A model generated the notes under the pieces. It saw only the letters and a list, made by a program, of their open reading frames with translations. It was not told the DNA's origin and made no database searches. DNA of 64,000 bases from Halobacillus alkaliphilus (GTDB lineage: Bacteria > Bacillota > Bacilli > Bacillales > Halobacillaceae), in the NCBI RefSeq assembly GCF_900113125.1, contig NZ_FOOG01000009.1:53939-117938 (forward strand). The letters run 5' to 3'. Every line of letters begins with the position of its first letter. Position 1 is the first letter of the stretch. Made by a program: the position numbers and the translations under genes. Below are positions 1-7,196 of this stretch, piece by piece.

Positions 1-294
1 TCCTTTGATGACCATCCCTTCTGCACACAAGCGGGTCATCAAAGGAATCCCATGCTGGGTTTCAATAAAAAGCGCATCTTCCAGGGAATCTTTATTATGC
101 ACAAACACTTCTACCGGCCATTTGCAATAATAATACGATTGTCGGAAAGGTTCCCGATCAATAACCACGATATCAAGATCTGATGAAGGAGTCTCCTCAC
201 CGCGAACCACGCTTCCTGAAAGTACAGCGCTCTGGCAATCCGGAAAATAAGAATCAATAAAGGCTCGAGCTGTGTGAAAGGCATCTCTTTTCAA
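1..294 (-). CDS. Nucleotidyltransferase-domain protein, C-terminus cut by window edge
   Basis: Reading down from a TTG at 294 gives 98 open codons running off the window. The start is chosen because AGGTGGGA lies 5 to 12 bases upstream and no ATG is available. The first 40 residues hold the polymerase-beta-type nucleotidyltransferase signature GSVVRGEE followed by SDLDIVV, i.e. the G-S loop and the Asp-x-Asp metal pair. Such proteins transfer a nucleotide to a small molecule or protein; the substrate cannot be told. It points away from the sulfur genes to its right. A minimal-NT antitoxin-like protein or an aminoglycoside-type adenylyltransferase are both possible; the missing C-terminus would decide. 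Confidence 0.75.
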   Translation of the reverse strand, partial: MKRDAFHTARAFIDSYFPDCQSAVLSGSVVRGEETPSSDLDIVVIDREPFRQSYYYCKWPVEVFVHNKDSLEDALFIETQHGIPLMTRLCAEGMVIKG

Positions 295-584
295 GGGATC
301 TTCCCACCTTTTATAAATTTTCAAAAAAACGCGCAAAGACGTTCATCTTTATGTTATTCAGAAGGCAGGTCAGTGTTCGGCGAGTAGTAAGGGCTAAATA
401 ATGAATTGCGATTATTAAATAGCCAGGATGTTGAAGATTAGTTGTAAATTATCGATTTACCGGTTTTTACATTATTTCCATAGAATACTTCTAGTTCAAT
501 TGGCATGCACAGATAACAGTCAATTTTTCGACTAAGCAGAATTGCTCCTTTAACTATTTAACATCCCTATAGTTAGTTTGGTTA

Positions 585-605
585 CTTCACAGGATACCTG
601 TGAAG
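585..605. promoter_or_regulatory. Perfect 9-bp inverted repeat, candidate operator
   Basis: CTTCACAGG at 585-593 and its exact reverse complement at 597-605 are separated by ATA. No T-run follows on either strand, so it is more likely a protein-binding site than a terminator. The cognate regulator is not identifiable in the window. Confidence 0.45.
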
Positions 606-728
606 AATAAATATAACTACCAGATTGTACATTTCAAAAAATCCCTTTTAATGGATGACCTGAGGTGGAAAATAAAGGGAGTGTTTAAAGACCTGCTGTT
701 TTTACATTAAATTTTCCGTTTAACTAAA

Positions 729-742
729 TACCTGCGGTGGTA
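729..742. promoter_or_regulatory. TACC-N6-GGTA dyad, possible CstR/CsoR-type operator
   Basis: The dyad sits about 70 bases upstream of the TauE gene. Persulfide-sensing CstR repressors bind G/C-tract dyads beginning ATACC in front of persulfide-detoxification genes, so the position fits. The match is short and no cstR gene is visible here. Confidence 0.25.
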
Positions 743-809
743 CCCATATTATGTGAGGGGATAAGTAAATTAACAAATGTAAGTTATGCTGGGTGAGGTG
801 ATGATGGTT

Positions 810-1586
810 ATGAGTGCGGCTTTTTTAATCACAGTATTTATTATTGGTTTGGCAGGATCCTTCCTATCTGGACTTGTTGGTATAGGAGGCGCTATTGTCA
901 ATTATCCGATGCTTCTCTATATCCCGCCCTTACTTGGGTTTAGCGGATTCGGTCCCCATACAGCGGCGGGAGTCGTAGCTGTGCAAGTATTAGCCGCTTC
1001 TTTTGGAGGAGCGCTCGGGTATCGAAAAGGAGGCCAACTCTATAAACCGCTGATTTTATATATGGGAATTGCTGTTTTGATCGGCAGTCTGATCGGCGGT
1101 TTTGGAGCACAGTATCTATCCGAACACATCATAAATTTGATCTATGCTATATTAGCTTTGATAGCTGTCGTTATGATGTTCATCCCTGCCAAAGCCAGCA
1201 ATGAGCAGCCGGAAAATATCTCATTCAATAAATGGATTGCCTCTGGTTCAGCTTTTATTGTCGGAATAGGCGCCGGTATTGTGGGAGCAGGCGGAGCATT
1301 CTTACTTGTCCCTATCATGCTCGTTATGCTTCGAATACCGACAAGAATCACGATTGCTTCTTCCTTGGCAATAACGTTCATCTCCTCAGTAGGATCGGTA
1401 ACAGGCAAGCTTTTTTCTGGAGACGTTCCATTCTTGCCTGCCGCAGTCATTGCCGTGGCAAGTATCCTCACTTCCCAGCTTGGAGCTAAGGCAGGACAAC
1501 GCGCGAACACGAAAGTTTTACAATGGATCTTAGCAGCGTTAATTGCAGGAACAGCTATTAAAGTATGGTCAGATATTTTATTCTAA
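810..1586 (+). CDS. TauE/SafE-family sulfite/organosulfonate exporter
   Basis: A 258-residue, very hydrophobic protein with about eight membrane segments and the two glycine-rich half-repeats of the family: GLVGIGGAIVNYP near residue 25 and GIGAGIVGAGGAFLLVP near residue 155. In-frame ATGs exist at 786, 801, 804 and 810; 810 is chosen because GAGGTG at 795-800 gives 9-base spacing while 786 has no Shine-Dalgarno. These permeases move sulfite, sulfonates or related anions across the cytoplasmic membrane. The next gene, 25 bases on, is a persulfide dioxygenase whose product is sulfite, so sulfite export is the likely role. The family also contains unrelated-substrate members. Confidence 0.88.
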   Translation: MSAAFLITVFIIGLAGSFLSGLVGIGGAIVNYPMLLYIPPLLGFSGFGPHTAAGVVAVQVLAASFGGALGYRKGGQLYKPLILYMGIAVLIGSLIGGFGAQYLSEHIINLIYAILALIAVVMMFIPAKASNEQPENISFNKWIASGSAFIVGIGAGIVGAGGAFLLVPIMLVMLRIPTRITIASSLAITFISSVGSVTGKLFSGDVPFLPAAVIAVASILTSQLGAKAGQRANTKVLQWILAALIAGTAIKVWSDILF

Positions 1587-1610
1587 CGATTTTAAATTGG
1601 AGGGGTAACT

Positions 1611-2735
1611 ATGGCATTACAACCGTTAACAACTAAACAACTGGCTGAAAAAATTCTCTCAAACAAAGAAGTATTCATTCTTGATATTCGGAAAGAAGAA
1701 GACTTTAACGATTGGTCCATTGAAGGAGATAATGTACGCAGTCTCAATGTTCCTTATAAACAACTGGAAAATGATCCATCGTCTGTAAAAGAGCAGCTTC
1801 CTGAAGACCAGACCATTTACGTAGTTTGCGCAAAAGGAATTTCCTCTCAAAAAGGCGTAGAAATGCTGGAAGAGGCTGGCGTCAAGGACGTCACCTACGT
1901 GGAAGGCGGTATGACGTCTTGGAGCGAACATTTAGAACCTATGAAAATTGGTGATCTTTCTGGAGGAGGAGAACTTTATCAATTCCTTCGTCTCGGTAAA
2001 GGATGCCTATCCTACATGGTTATTTCCAATGGTGAAGCTGCCGTAGTGGATGCCGTCCGTATGACAGACACTTATAAGAATTTTGCGGATGAAAAAGGTG
2101 TATCGATTCAATATGTACTGGATACTCACCTTCATGCCGACCATATTTCAGGCGGAAAAACATTAGCTGATCAAACAGAAGCCGATTATTACTTCCCGCC
2201 TAAAGATGATGAAGGTTTAACTTTCAAATATAATAAGCTTGAGGACGGAACCGAGATCTCAGTGGGCAATACCGCTAAAATATCTGCCTTTTATTCACCT
2301 GGTCATACCATCGGAAGTACAAGCTTTATTGTAGATAATCAGTACTTGCTCACAGGCGATATTCTGTTCTTAGACTCTATCGGCCGTCCGGATCTGGCCG
2401 GAAAAGCAGATGACTGGGTAGATGATCTGCACAAAACACTATATGAGCGCTATCAGCTTCTTTCTCAGGACTTAACGGTGCTTCCAGCTCACTTCGGTGC
2501 TATGAAGGAAATTAATCAAAACGGTACCGTTCAGGCGAAGCTTGCCGAGCTGTATGAGCACAATGACCGTTTAAACGTAGAAGACGAGGAGGAATTCAAG
2601 CATCTCGTCACGGATGGACTTCCTCCACAGCCCAATAGTCACGAAGAAATCCGTCAAATTAATATGGGCAAAAAAGATCCAGACCAAGACGAAAAACGCG
2701 AGATGGAAGTTGGTCCAAACCGCTGTGCTGTATAA
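1611..2735 (+). CDS. Rhodanese-MBL fusion, probable persulfide dioxygenase
   Basis: 374 residues. An N-terminal rhodanese domain (about 1-110) has active-site Cys73 in the loop CAKGIS. A metallo-beta-lactamase domain follows with HLHADH at 173-178, His232, Asp250 and His294, the mononuclear iron ligands of ETHE1-type persulfide dioxygenases. The C-terminus ends NRCAV. Predicted chemistry is oxidation of a low-molecular-weight persulfide to sulfite and thiol, with the rhodanese handling sulfane sulfur. S. aureus CstB does the same job but carries its rhodanese parts after the MBL domain; here the order is reversed, as in B. subtilis YrkH-like proteins. It forms an operon with the TauE gene (RBS GGAGGGG) and ends at a strong terminator. 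Confidence 0.88.
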   Translation: MALQPLTTKQLAEKILSNKEVFILDIRKEEDFNDWSIEGDNVRSLNVPYKQLENDPSSVKEQLPEDQTIYVVCAKGISSQKGVEMLEEAGVKDVTYVEGGMTSWSEHLEPMKIGDLSGGGELYQFLRLGKGCLSYMVISNGEAAVVDAVRMTDTYKNFADEKGVSIQYVLDTHLHADHISGGKTLADQTEADYYFPPKDDEGLTFKYNKLEDGTEISVGNTAKISAFYSPGHTIGSTSFIVDNQYLLTGDILFLDSIGRPDLAGKADDWVDDLHKTLYERYQLLSQDLTVLPAHFGAMKEINQNGTVQAKLAELYEHNDRLNVEDEEEFKHLVTDGLPPQPNSHEEIRQINMGKKDPDQDEKREMEVGPNRCAV

Positions 2736-2815
2736 GTGGAGCCATTGACTACCAAATCGATGCGACTTGAAACAGAGTGGGACTCTGGCAAGTCAAAAAA
2801 CTTAGATACACTAAA

Positions 2816-2855
2816 AAAGCTGGAGCAGAAAGGTATTTCTTTCTGCTCCAGCTTT
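2816..2855. terminator. Bidirectional terminator, 17-bp arms
   Basis: AAAGCTGGAGCAGAAAG at 2816-2832 pairs perfectly with 2839-2855 around a 6-base loop, with A/T runs on both sides. It serves the dioxygenase gene on the plus strand and osmC on the minus strand. Confidence 0.95.
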
Positions 2856-2867
2856 ATTTAACTGCAA

Positions 2868-3305
2868 TTATGCTTTAACCCAATTCGGTGTAAGCTCAAC
2901 ATCTGCCGCTTCAAGTGTCGTATATACCGGGCAGCGGGAATCTACTGTTTCCTGTAACTCTTTTACGCGCTCTTCGGATTCACTAGTGTGCACTGTAGCG
3001 TTAACCGTAACTTTCTGGAAGTAAGGACGTACACCTTCTTCTCCCATCATCCCTCTGGAATCCATTTCACCATTGATTTCAAAATCGATGCCTTGAAGAT
3101 CGAAATCCATTTCTTTAGCCACAAAGTTGGCTACGGCATTTTCACAACCCGCTAGTGAAGCAAGTAAGGTTTCCAGAGGGTTGGCACCTTCGTCAGTTCC
3201 GCCCATATTTGCCGGTTCATCAATAACAACCTGGTGCTTACGAGCTGTACTATCTGTTTTCATTCCTTTAGATACTGCAGAAATTTTTTGGTTCACTTTA
3301 GCCAT
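2868..3305 (-). CDS. OsmC-family peroxiredoxin/stress protein
   Basis: 145 residues from the ATG at 3305, preferred over the ATG at 3314 because AAGGAG lies only one base before the latter but about ten before the former. The two family cysteines are present: Cys54 in LAGCEN and Cys125 in SRCPV. OsmC/Ohr proteins reduce organic hydroperoxides with these thiols; the SRCPV context with a GGTDEGANPLE segment fits the broader OsmC group rather than Ohr. The gene follows the TetR repressor gene directly (stop at 3311), so the two are probably one transcript. With persulfide genes next door a role against reactive sulfur or electrophiles is possible but unproved. Confidence 0.9.
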   Translation of the reverse strand: MAKVNQKISAVSKGMKTDSTARKHQVVIDEPANMGGTDEGANPLETLLASLAGCENAVANFVAKEMDFDLQGIDFEINGEMDSRGMMGEEGVRPYFQKVTVNATVHTSESEERVKELQETVDSRCPVYTTLEAADVELTPNWVKA

Positions 3306-3310
3306 TTCAA

Positions 3311-3877
3311 TCATTCTCCTTCATTTAAATAATTTAATCGAATTGCCTCTATAACATCTTTAAGAATTGAAATGTCCTGATAACTCTTCATTAACAGGAT
3401 TCCACCTTCAATCTGAGCTACAATAACACGGGCCTGCTGTAAAGCTTGATCTTTCCCGCGTAAATCTTCCATTACGTGAGCAAGATGATAAATCCATTGA
3501 TCGATCAGATGATTGATTTTAAGACGGAATTCTTCATCATGTTCACTCATTTCAATAGCAAGGTTTCCAAAGGGACAGCCACTCAATCCTTGAGTGCCCA
3601 CATGATAATTCACCGCCCATTCCAACATATTTTCCATTTTCTTTTCTGCAGAAAAAGATGATTGGAAAATACCTTGAATCAATTCCCGATCCCACATTTC
3701 AGCATAATAATCCACGATTGTTAAACCTAACTCCCTTTTTGAAGAAAAATAGTGATAGAACTGACCTTTTCCTATATCGGAAGCCTTCATAATATCACTC
3801 AATTTTGTGGGCTCATAACCTTTAGTGTGGATTAACTCAGCTGCAGCTCTAATGATTTCTTTTTTCTTTTCACTCAC
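3311..3877 (-). CDS. TetR/AcrR-family repressor
   Basis: 188 residues from a GTG at 3877; a TTG at 3889 would add four residues but has no good ribosome binding site, while GGGTGAT precedes the GTG. Residues about 1-45 form the TetR helix-turn-helix (KLSDIMKASDIGKGQFYHYF), and the rest is an alpha-helical ligand domain of the LmrA/YxaF-like type with one cysteine (SGCPFGN). It lies just upstream of osmC on the same strand. Palindromes centred on CCGG occur at 4035-4048 and 5392-5413, the latter in the promoter of the phosphotriesterase gene, which makes that hydrolase its likely target besides itself. The ligand is unknown. Confidence 0.9.
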   Translation of the reverse strand: MSEKKKEIIRAAAELIHTKGYEPTKLSDIMKASDIGKGQFYHYFSSKRELGLTIVDYYAEMWDRELIQGIFQSSFSAEKKMENMLEWAVNYHVGTQGLSGCPFGNLAIEMSEHDEEFRLKINHLIDQWIYHLAHVMEDLRGKDQALQQARVIVAQIEGGILLMKSYQDISILKDVIEAIRLNYLNEGE

Positions 3878-3905
3878 AATATCACCCAATCCGTATTTTT
3901 ACACC

Positions 3906-3917
3906 TACTGGCCGGTA
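3906..3917. promoter_or_regulatory. Near-palindrome TACTGGCCGGTA upstream of tetR
   Basis: Twelve bases with one mismatched pair, about 30 bases before the GTG start of the TetR gene. It keeps the TAC and CCGG parts of the stronger operator at 4035 but only one good half. A weak autoregulatory half-site is likely. Confidence 0.35.
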
Positions 3918-4034
3918 CAGAAACACGACAGCCTCCCTCCTTGATCTTATTCAAGAAAGGAACAGCCATCTGCTAGGTGAATTGCCCTGACGTTCGATCA
4001 CTTATCTGTATTCCCCAATACAATAAAACTCAAA

Positions 4035-4048
4035 ACCAACCGGTTGGT
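4035..4048. promoter_or_regulatory. Perfect palindrome, candidate TetR operator
   Basis: ACCAACCGGTTGGT reads the same on both strands. It lies about 160 bases upstream of the TetR gene. Its core TAC-N-AACCGG-N-T-N-GTA layout recurs at 5392-5413 before the phosphotriesterase gene, as expected of one repressor's sites. Confidence 0.55.
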
Positions 4049-4203
4049 ACAAAACAACTATAACATTCAGTTATTTTGAATTCAAAGAAAGTAGCCGGTT
4101 ATGTCATTCAGCCTACAATTTACTCTACCTCAGGCAGAAACACAGCCACTATTCCTTCTGTAAAGAGGCAGCTAGCCTCAACTATCAAACAGAAGTGATT
4201 TTT

Positions 4204-4322
4204 ACGGGATTCGAGTATGGCCGTTTCGGGGCTATGGAGAATACCTTTACGCGAGCGGTTTTGCTTTAATTGTTGTATTGTTTATTCTCCTTATCATCGT
4301 AAGAACCGCATTCGTATATTAA
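4204..4322 (+). pseudogene. Decayed YjcZ-family small spore peptide gene
   Basis: The C-terminal part, in frame from 4233, reads YASGFALIVVLFILLII followed by about seven residues and TAA at 4320; this is the unmistakable YjcZ/YtrI-type sporulation peptide tail. The upstream part reads GFEYGRFGA in a different frame from an ACG at 4204, where live copies have ATG after an AAGTGA-type leader. So the start codon is mutated (ATG to ACG) and one base has been lost near 4232. Such peptides are about 40 residues, Gly/Tyr-rich with one membrane helix. It ends at the terminator at 4330. Confidence 0.75.
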
Positions 4323-4329
4323 TAAAAAT

Positions 4330-4357
4330 CACATTCGATGTTCAACAATCGAATGTG
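4330..4357. terminator. Terminator hairpin, both strands
   Basis: CACATTCGAT and its exact complement flank an 8-base loop, with A/T runs outside. It ends the phosphotriesterase gene on the minus strand and formerly the YjcZ-like gene on the plus strand. Confidence 0.85.
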
Positions 4358-4388
4358 CTTTTACTTGTATAGTAGATCAGATTGATCC

Positions 4389-5366
4389 TTATGAAAACAA
4401 ACGAAAGCTATTCGAAATAAATATTTGTGCCAGCTGCTCTTCCGTTATAGCATTCTTTTCTTTAAGCTCTGGCACCACTCGTTTAAATAAGTGATCAGGC
4501 TGCCAGTTTTGAAGCAAATTCACAAGCTGATCGGGTAAGACGGGAGAACGCCCCCACCATACATTGACCGTATCATGAGAGAGGAACAATTGCTTTTCAT
4601 AACCTAAAGTAAGCAAACCTGCGAGTACAGCCTTCCTCTCCTCGTCCATAGGGGCTCCTACAATGCCCTGTAATCCCCATCGGTCCATCGCCATATAAAC
4701 TCCCTGATTGAGTACCTGTAAGTGCTGGTTTATATCGGTTGCTCCGCACATATGGCCAATAACAATTTTTGAAGGATCCGCTCCCTCTTCAATTAGAAAC
4801 GCCGCCTGCTCAGGCCCCATTGTCCCCTCCTGGGTATGCGTTAAAAGTACAATGCCTGTCTCTTTCTGTGCCCTTACCGCTGCTCGAAAAAACATACTTT
4901 CATAAGATGTAATTTCGTTTTTGCTGGAGGCAAGTTTAATAATTCCTGGTTTAATACCTTTCCCTTCAATTCCATGCGTGATCTCTTCCATGAACATTTC
5001 ATAAATTTCTTCTTCTGCCGTACCTAGCTGCTGGCGAAACTTAAAATATGGGGTTGCTCCTTCCCCTTCATAATAAAAACCGGTTGCGCAAATAATATTC
5101 AGCCCGGTAGCTTCCGAAACAGCTTGAAGCAGCCGAACGTCACGCCCACACTCATTGGGCGTCGGATCCACTACTGTTTCAACGCCCTGCTGTTGGACCA
5201 TTTCAGCAATTTCTATGCCCTGATGCTTTTTCTCTTCAAAGTCAAATCCTCCGAGTGTCATATCACCTTGAAATCCTGGATAACCAAAGTAGAAATGCTC
5301 ATGAATCAAGGTTTTCCCTAACTTCTCTGTGTCCAACGGGCCCATTACAGTTTCTATCATTCCCAT
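4389..5366 (-). CDS. Phosphotriesterase-family hydrolase, possible lactonase
   Basis: 325 residues. The ATG at 5366 is chosen over 5393 because GGAGGTG lies 9 bases before it. All binuclear-metal ligands of the family are present: His22 and His24 (HEHFYF), Lys144 (GIIKLAS, the carbamylated lysine), His177, His205 (IGHMCG) and Asp265 (LSHDT). Most bacterial members hydrolyse lactones rather than phosphotriesters. Gluconate permease and kinase and the galactonate operon lie next on the same strand, so an aldonolactone substrate is attractive, but there is no direct evidence. A palindrome at 5392-5413 in its promoter matches the TetR operator at 4035. Confidence 0.88.
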   Translation of the reverse strand: MGMIETVMGPLDTEKLGKTLIHEHFYFGYPGFQGDMTLGGFDFEEKKHQGIEIAEMVQQQGVETVVDPTPNECGRDVRLLQAVSEATGLNIICATGFYYEGEGATPYFKFRQQLGTAEEEIYEMFMEEITHGIEGKGIKPGIIKLASSKNEITSYESMFFRAAVRAQKETGIVLLTHTQEGTMGPEQAAFLIEEGADPSKIVIGHMCGATDINQHLQVLNQGVYMAMDRWGLQGIVGAPMDEERKAVLAGLLTLGYEKQLFLSHDTVNVWWGRSPVLPDQLVNLLQNWQPDHLFKRVVPELKEKNAITEEQLAQIFISNSFRLFS

Positions 5367-5391
5367 GTAATCATCCACCTCCGAAAATTTC

Positions 5392-5413
5392 ACATACTAA
5401 CCGGATAGTATGT
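5392..5413. promoter_or_regulatory. Perfect inverted repeat in the phosphotriesterase promoter
   Basis: ACATACTA at 5392-5399 and TAGTATGT at 5406-5413 flank ACCGGA. The core TACTAACCGGATAGTA matches the palindrome TACCAACCGGTTGGTA around 4035 in 13 of 16 positions. Location just upstream of the gene fits a repressor site for the TetR protein at 3311-3877. Confidence 0.55.
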
Positions 5414-5778
5414 AATCCCCTAATAAAAAAGCCATTTCTTTTTAGTAAAACAGCTTCAATACTTTTACTATATCTTTAGTTTTCTGAAAATTCAACGGAT
5501 TATTTTTAAGATGAACGTCCCCTATTAAAAACAAAAAAATGTTAAAAGTTATTTTAGTCTTTCATCATGAAGTCTTCAACAATCAGGGCCGGTTACGGTA
5601 AGACTCATTTTCGAGATATCTTGGATCCTTTACTCTATGTGGAAGAGGGCTGGTGGGGAAATAACTCGTCTTGTTCCATCACCCAGACACTCGAGACATA
5701 ATCGAAATCAAGTCTTCAAGTAATGGGAGCTTTACTGTAATAAATATATTTGGAGATTAATAGAGCCGAAACATAAAA
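5414..5778. other. Intergenic, no gene seen
   Basis: About 365 bases between the phosphotriesterase promoter and the gntP terminator. Only short open frames without ribosome binding sites occur; nothing recognisable. Confidence 0.5.
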
Positions 5779-5806
5779 AAGAGACTCCTGATAAAGGAAG
5801 TCTCTT
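5779..5806 (-). terminator. Terminator of the gluconate operon
   Basis: AAGAGACTCC pairs with GGAAGTCTCTT (one bulged A) over a 7-base loop, followed on the minus strand by six T, immediately after the gntP stop. Confidence 0.85.
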
Positions 5807-5814
5807 CATTGTTC

Positions 5815-7167
5815 TTATACAAAAATGCTTAAAATCAAGGCAACACCAAATCCTACAAGACCGATAATGGTTTCCATAACCGTCCAGGATTGAAGCGTTT
5901 CTTTTTCCGTCAATCCGAAGTAACGGTTTACCAGCCAGAAACCAGAGTCGTTAACGTGAGATACAACCGTTGCACCGGATGCAATCGCGATAACTAATAG
6001 AGCAAGCATCGGTTCACTTACATCAAAGGTATCAAGCAGTGGAGAAACTAGTCCAGCCGCTGTGATCATTGATACGGTAGCAGAACCTTGCGCGATACGT
6101 ACGACTGTAGCGGTAAGAAAGGCGAATACGAGAATCGGCATCTGTGTCTGCTCCATAGCATTAGCAAGGATATCCCCAATGCCAGATTGGATCAGCATTT
6201 CACCGAATACGCCACCGGCACCAGTTACTAGAATGATAATTCCTGCCGGTTCAAGGGCTTTCGTGGTAATTTCCTGTACTTGCTCCTTAGAATAACCACG
6301 TTTAATCCCGAAGAAGTAGAACGTCAACAATGCCGCTATCGTTAAGGCAACAAATGGGTGACCCACAAATGTAAGAATGCTCTGTGCTGTACTGTCATCA
6401 GCGAGCACAAGACCAGACAACGTATTGACAAGGATCAACACAAGAGGAAGGGTGATGATAGCTACAACACTTTTGAAGCTAGGAAGATTCTTTTGATCGT
6501 AATCCACATTCTTCACTTGTTCGAGCATATACTCTGGAACTCCAACATGAATTTTCTTAGAAATATATTTACCAAAGACTGGTCCAGCAAGAATCATAGC
6601 CGGAATACCAGCTAAGAAACCGAATAGAATGACCCAGCCCAGGTCTGCGCCAAGCAAGGATGCTACGGCGATCGGCCCAGGAGTCGGCGGGATGAAACTA
6701 TGGGTAACCGCAAGACCCGCAAGTAAGGGAATACCAAAGTATAATAAAGACTTTTTCGTACGCTGAGTTAAACTGTATATCATTGGAACTAAGATCACGA
6801 GTGCCACGTCAAGGAAAACCGGGATCGATACAATAAAACCAGTTAGGCCGAGGGCCCAGCTAATATTCTTTTCTCCAAATTTATCAATTAGTGTAAGAGC
6901 GAGACGTTCCGCTCCTCCTGAAACACGAAGAATTTCACCAAACATGGCACCAAGACCGATAATGACGGCTACGTAACCAAGAGTACCTCCCATTCCGTCC
7001 TCAATCGTTGTTATGATATCTCCTGGATTCATTCCTACGGCCAAACCGACTAAAATACTAACTGTAAGTAACGCTACAAAGGCTTGAAGCTTGGTTTTCA
7101 TAACTAAAAATAATAAGGCCACAACCGCTAATACGGCTACAATCACTAACCCCGCTGTCGATTCCAT
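5815..7167 (-). CDS. gntP: GntP-family gluconate/aldonate:H+ symporter
   Basis: 450 residues and about 12 membrane segments, the usual size for GntP permeases. Characteristic segments are visible, for example FIPPTPGPIAVA near residue 158 and the C-terminal SHVNDSGFW. It imports gluconate or a related sugar acid across the cytoplasmic membrane. It is the second gene after gluconokinase (gap 29 bases, RBS GGAGAAG) and ends at a terminator, so kinase and permease form a two-gene operon. Given the neighbouring galactonate genes the permease may also serve galactonate, for which no separate transporter is seen. Confidence 0.9.
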   Translation of the reverse strand: MESTAGLVIVAVLAVVALLFLVMKTKLQAFVALLTVSILVGLAVGMNPGDIITTIEDGMGGTLGYVAVIIGLGAMFGEILRVSGGAERLALTLIDKFGEKNISWALGLTGFIVSIPVFLDVALVILVPMIYSLTQRTKKSLLYFGIPLLAGLAVTHSFIPPTPGPIAVASLLGADLGWVILFGFLAGIPAMILAGPVFGKYISKKIHVGVPEYMLEQVKNVDYDQKNLPSFKSVVAIITLPLVLILVNTLSGLVLADDSTAQSILTFVGHPFVALTIAALLTFYFFGIKRGYSKEQVQEITTKALEPAGIIILVTGAGGVFGEMLIQSGIGDILANAMEQTQMPILVFAFLTATVVRIAQGSATVSMITAAGLVSPLLDTFDVSEPMLALLVIAIASGATVVSHVNDSGFWLVNRYFGLTEKETLQSWTVMETIIGLVGFGVALILSIFV

Positions 7168-7196
7168 TTTAATCTTCTCCTCTCTTTATTGAATGT

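Larger units (their letters stand above)
295..809. other. Gene-free upstream region of the sulfur module, palindrome-rich
   Basis: No coding sequence is supported here. It holds several inverted repeats: GTAAAT/ATTTAC at 444-460, a 9-bp perfect palindrome at 585-605, TCCCTTT/AAAGGGA at about 643-681 and TACC/GGTA at 729-742. The density of dyads suggests regulation of the operon that starts at 810. Confidence 0.5.

Noticed and set aside
1142..1510. 122-codon minus-strand frame inside the TauE gene
   Set aside because: Antisense shadow of a clear membrane-protein gene; no start signal.
5570..5760. Short peptide frames between the phosphotriesterase gene and gntP
   Set aside because: Interrupted by stops, no RBS, no recognisable remnant.
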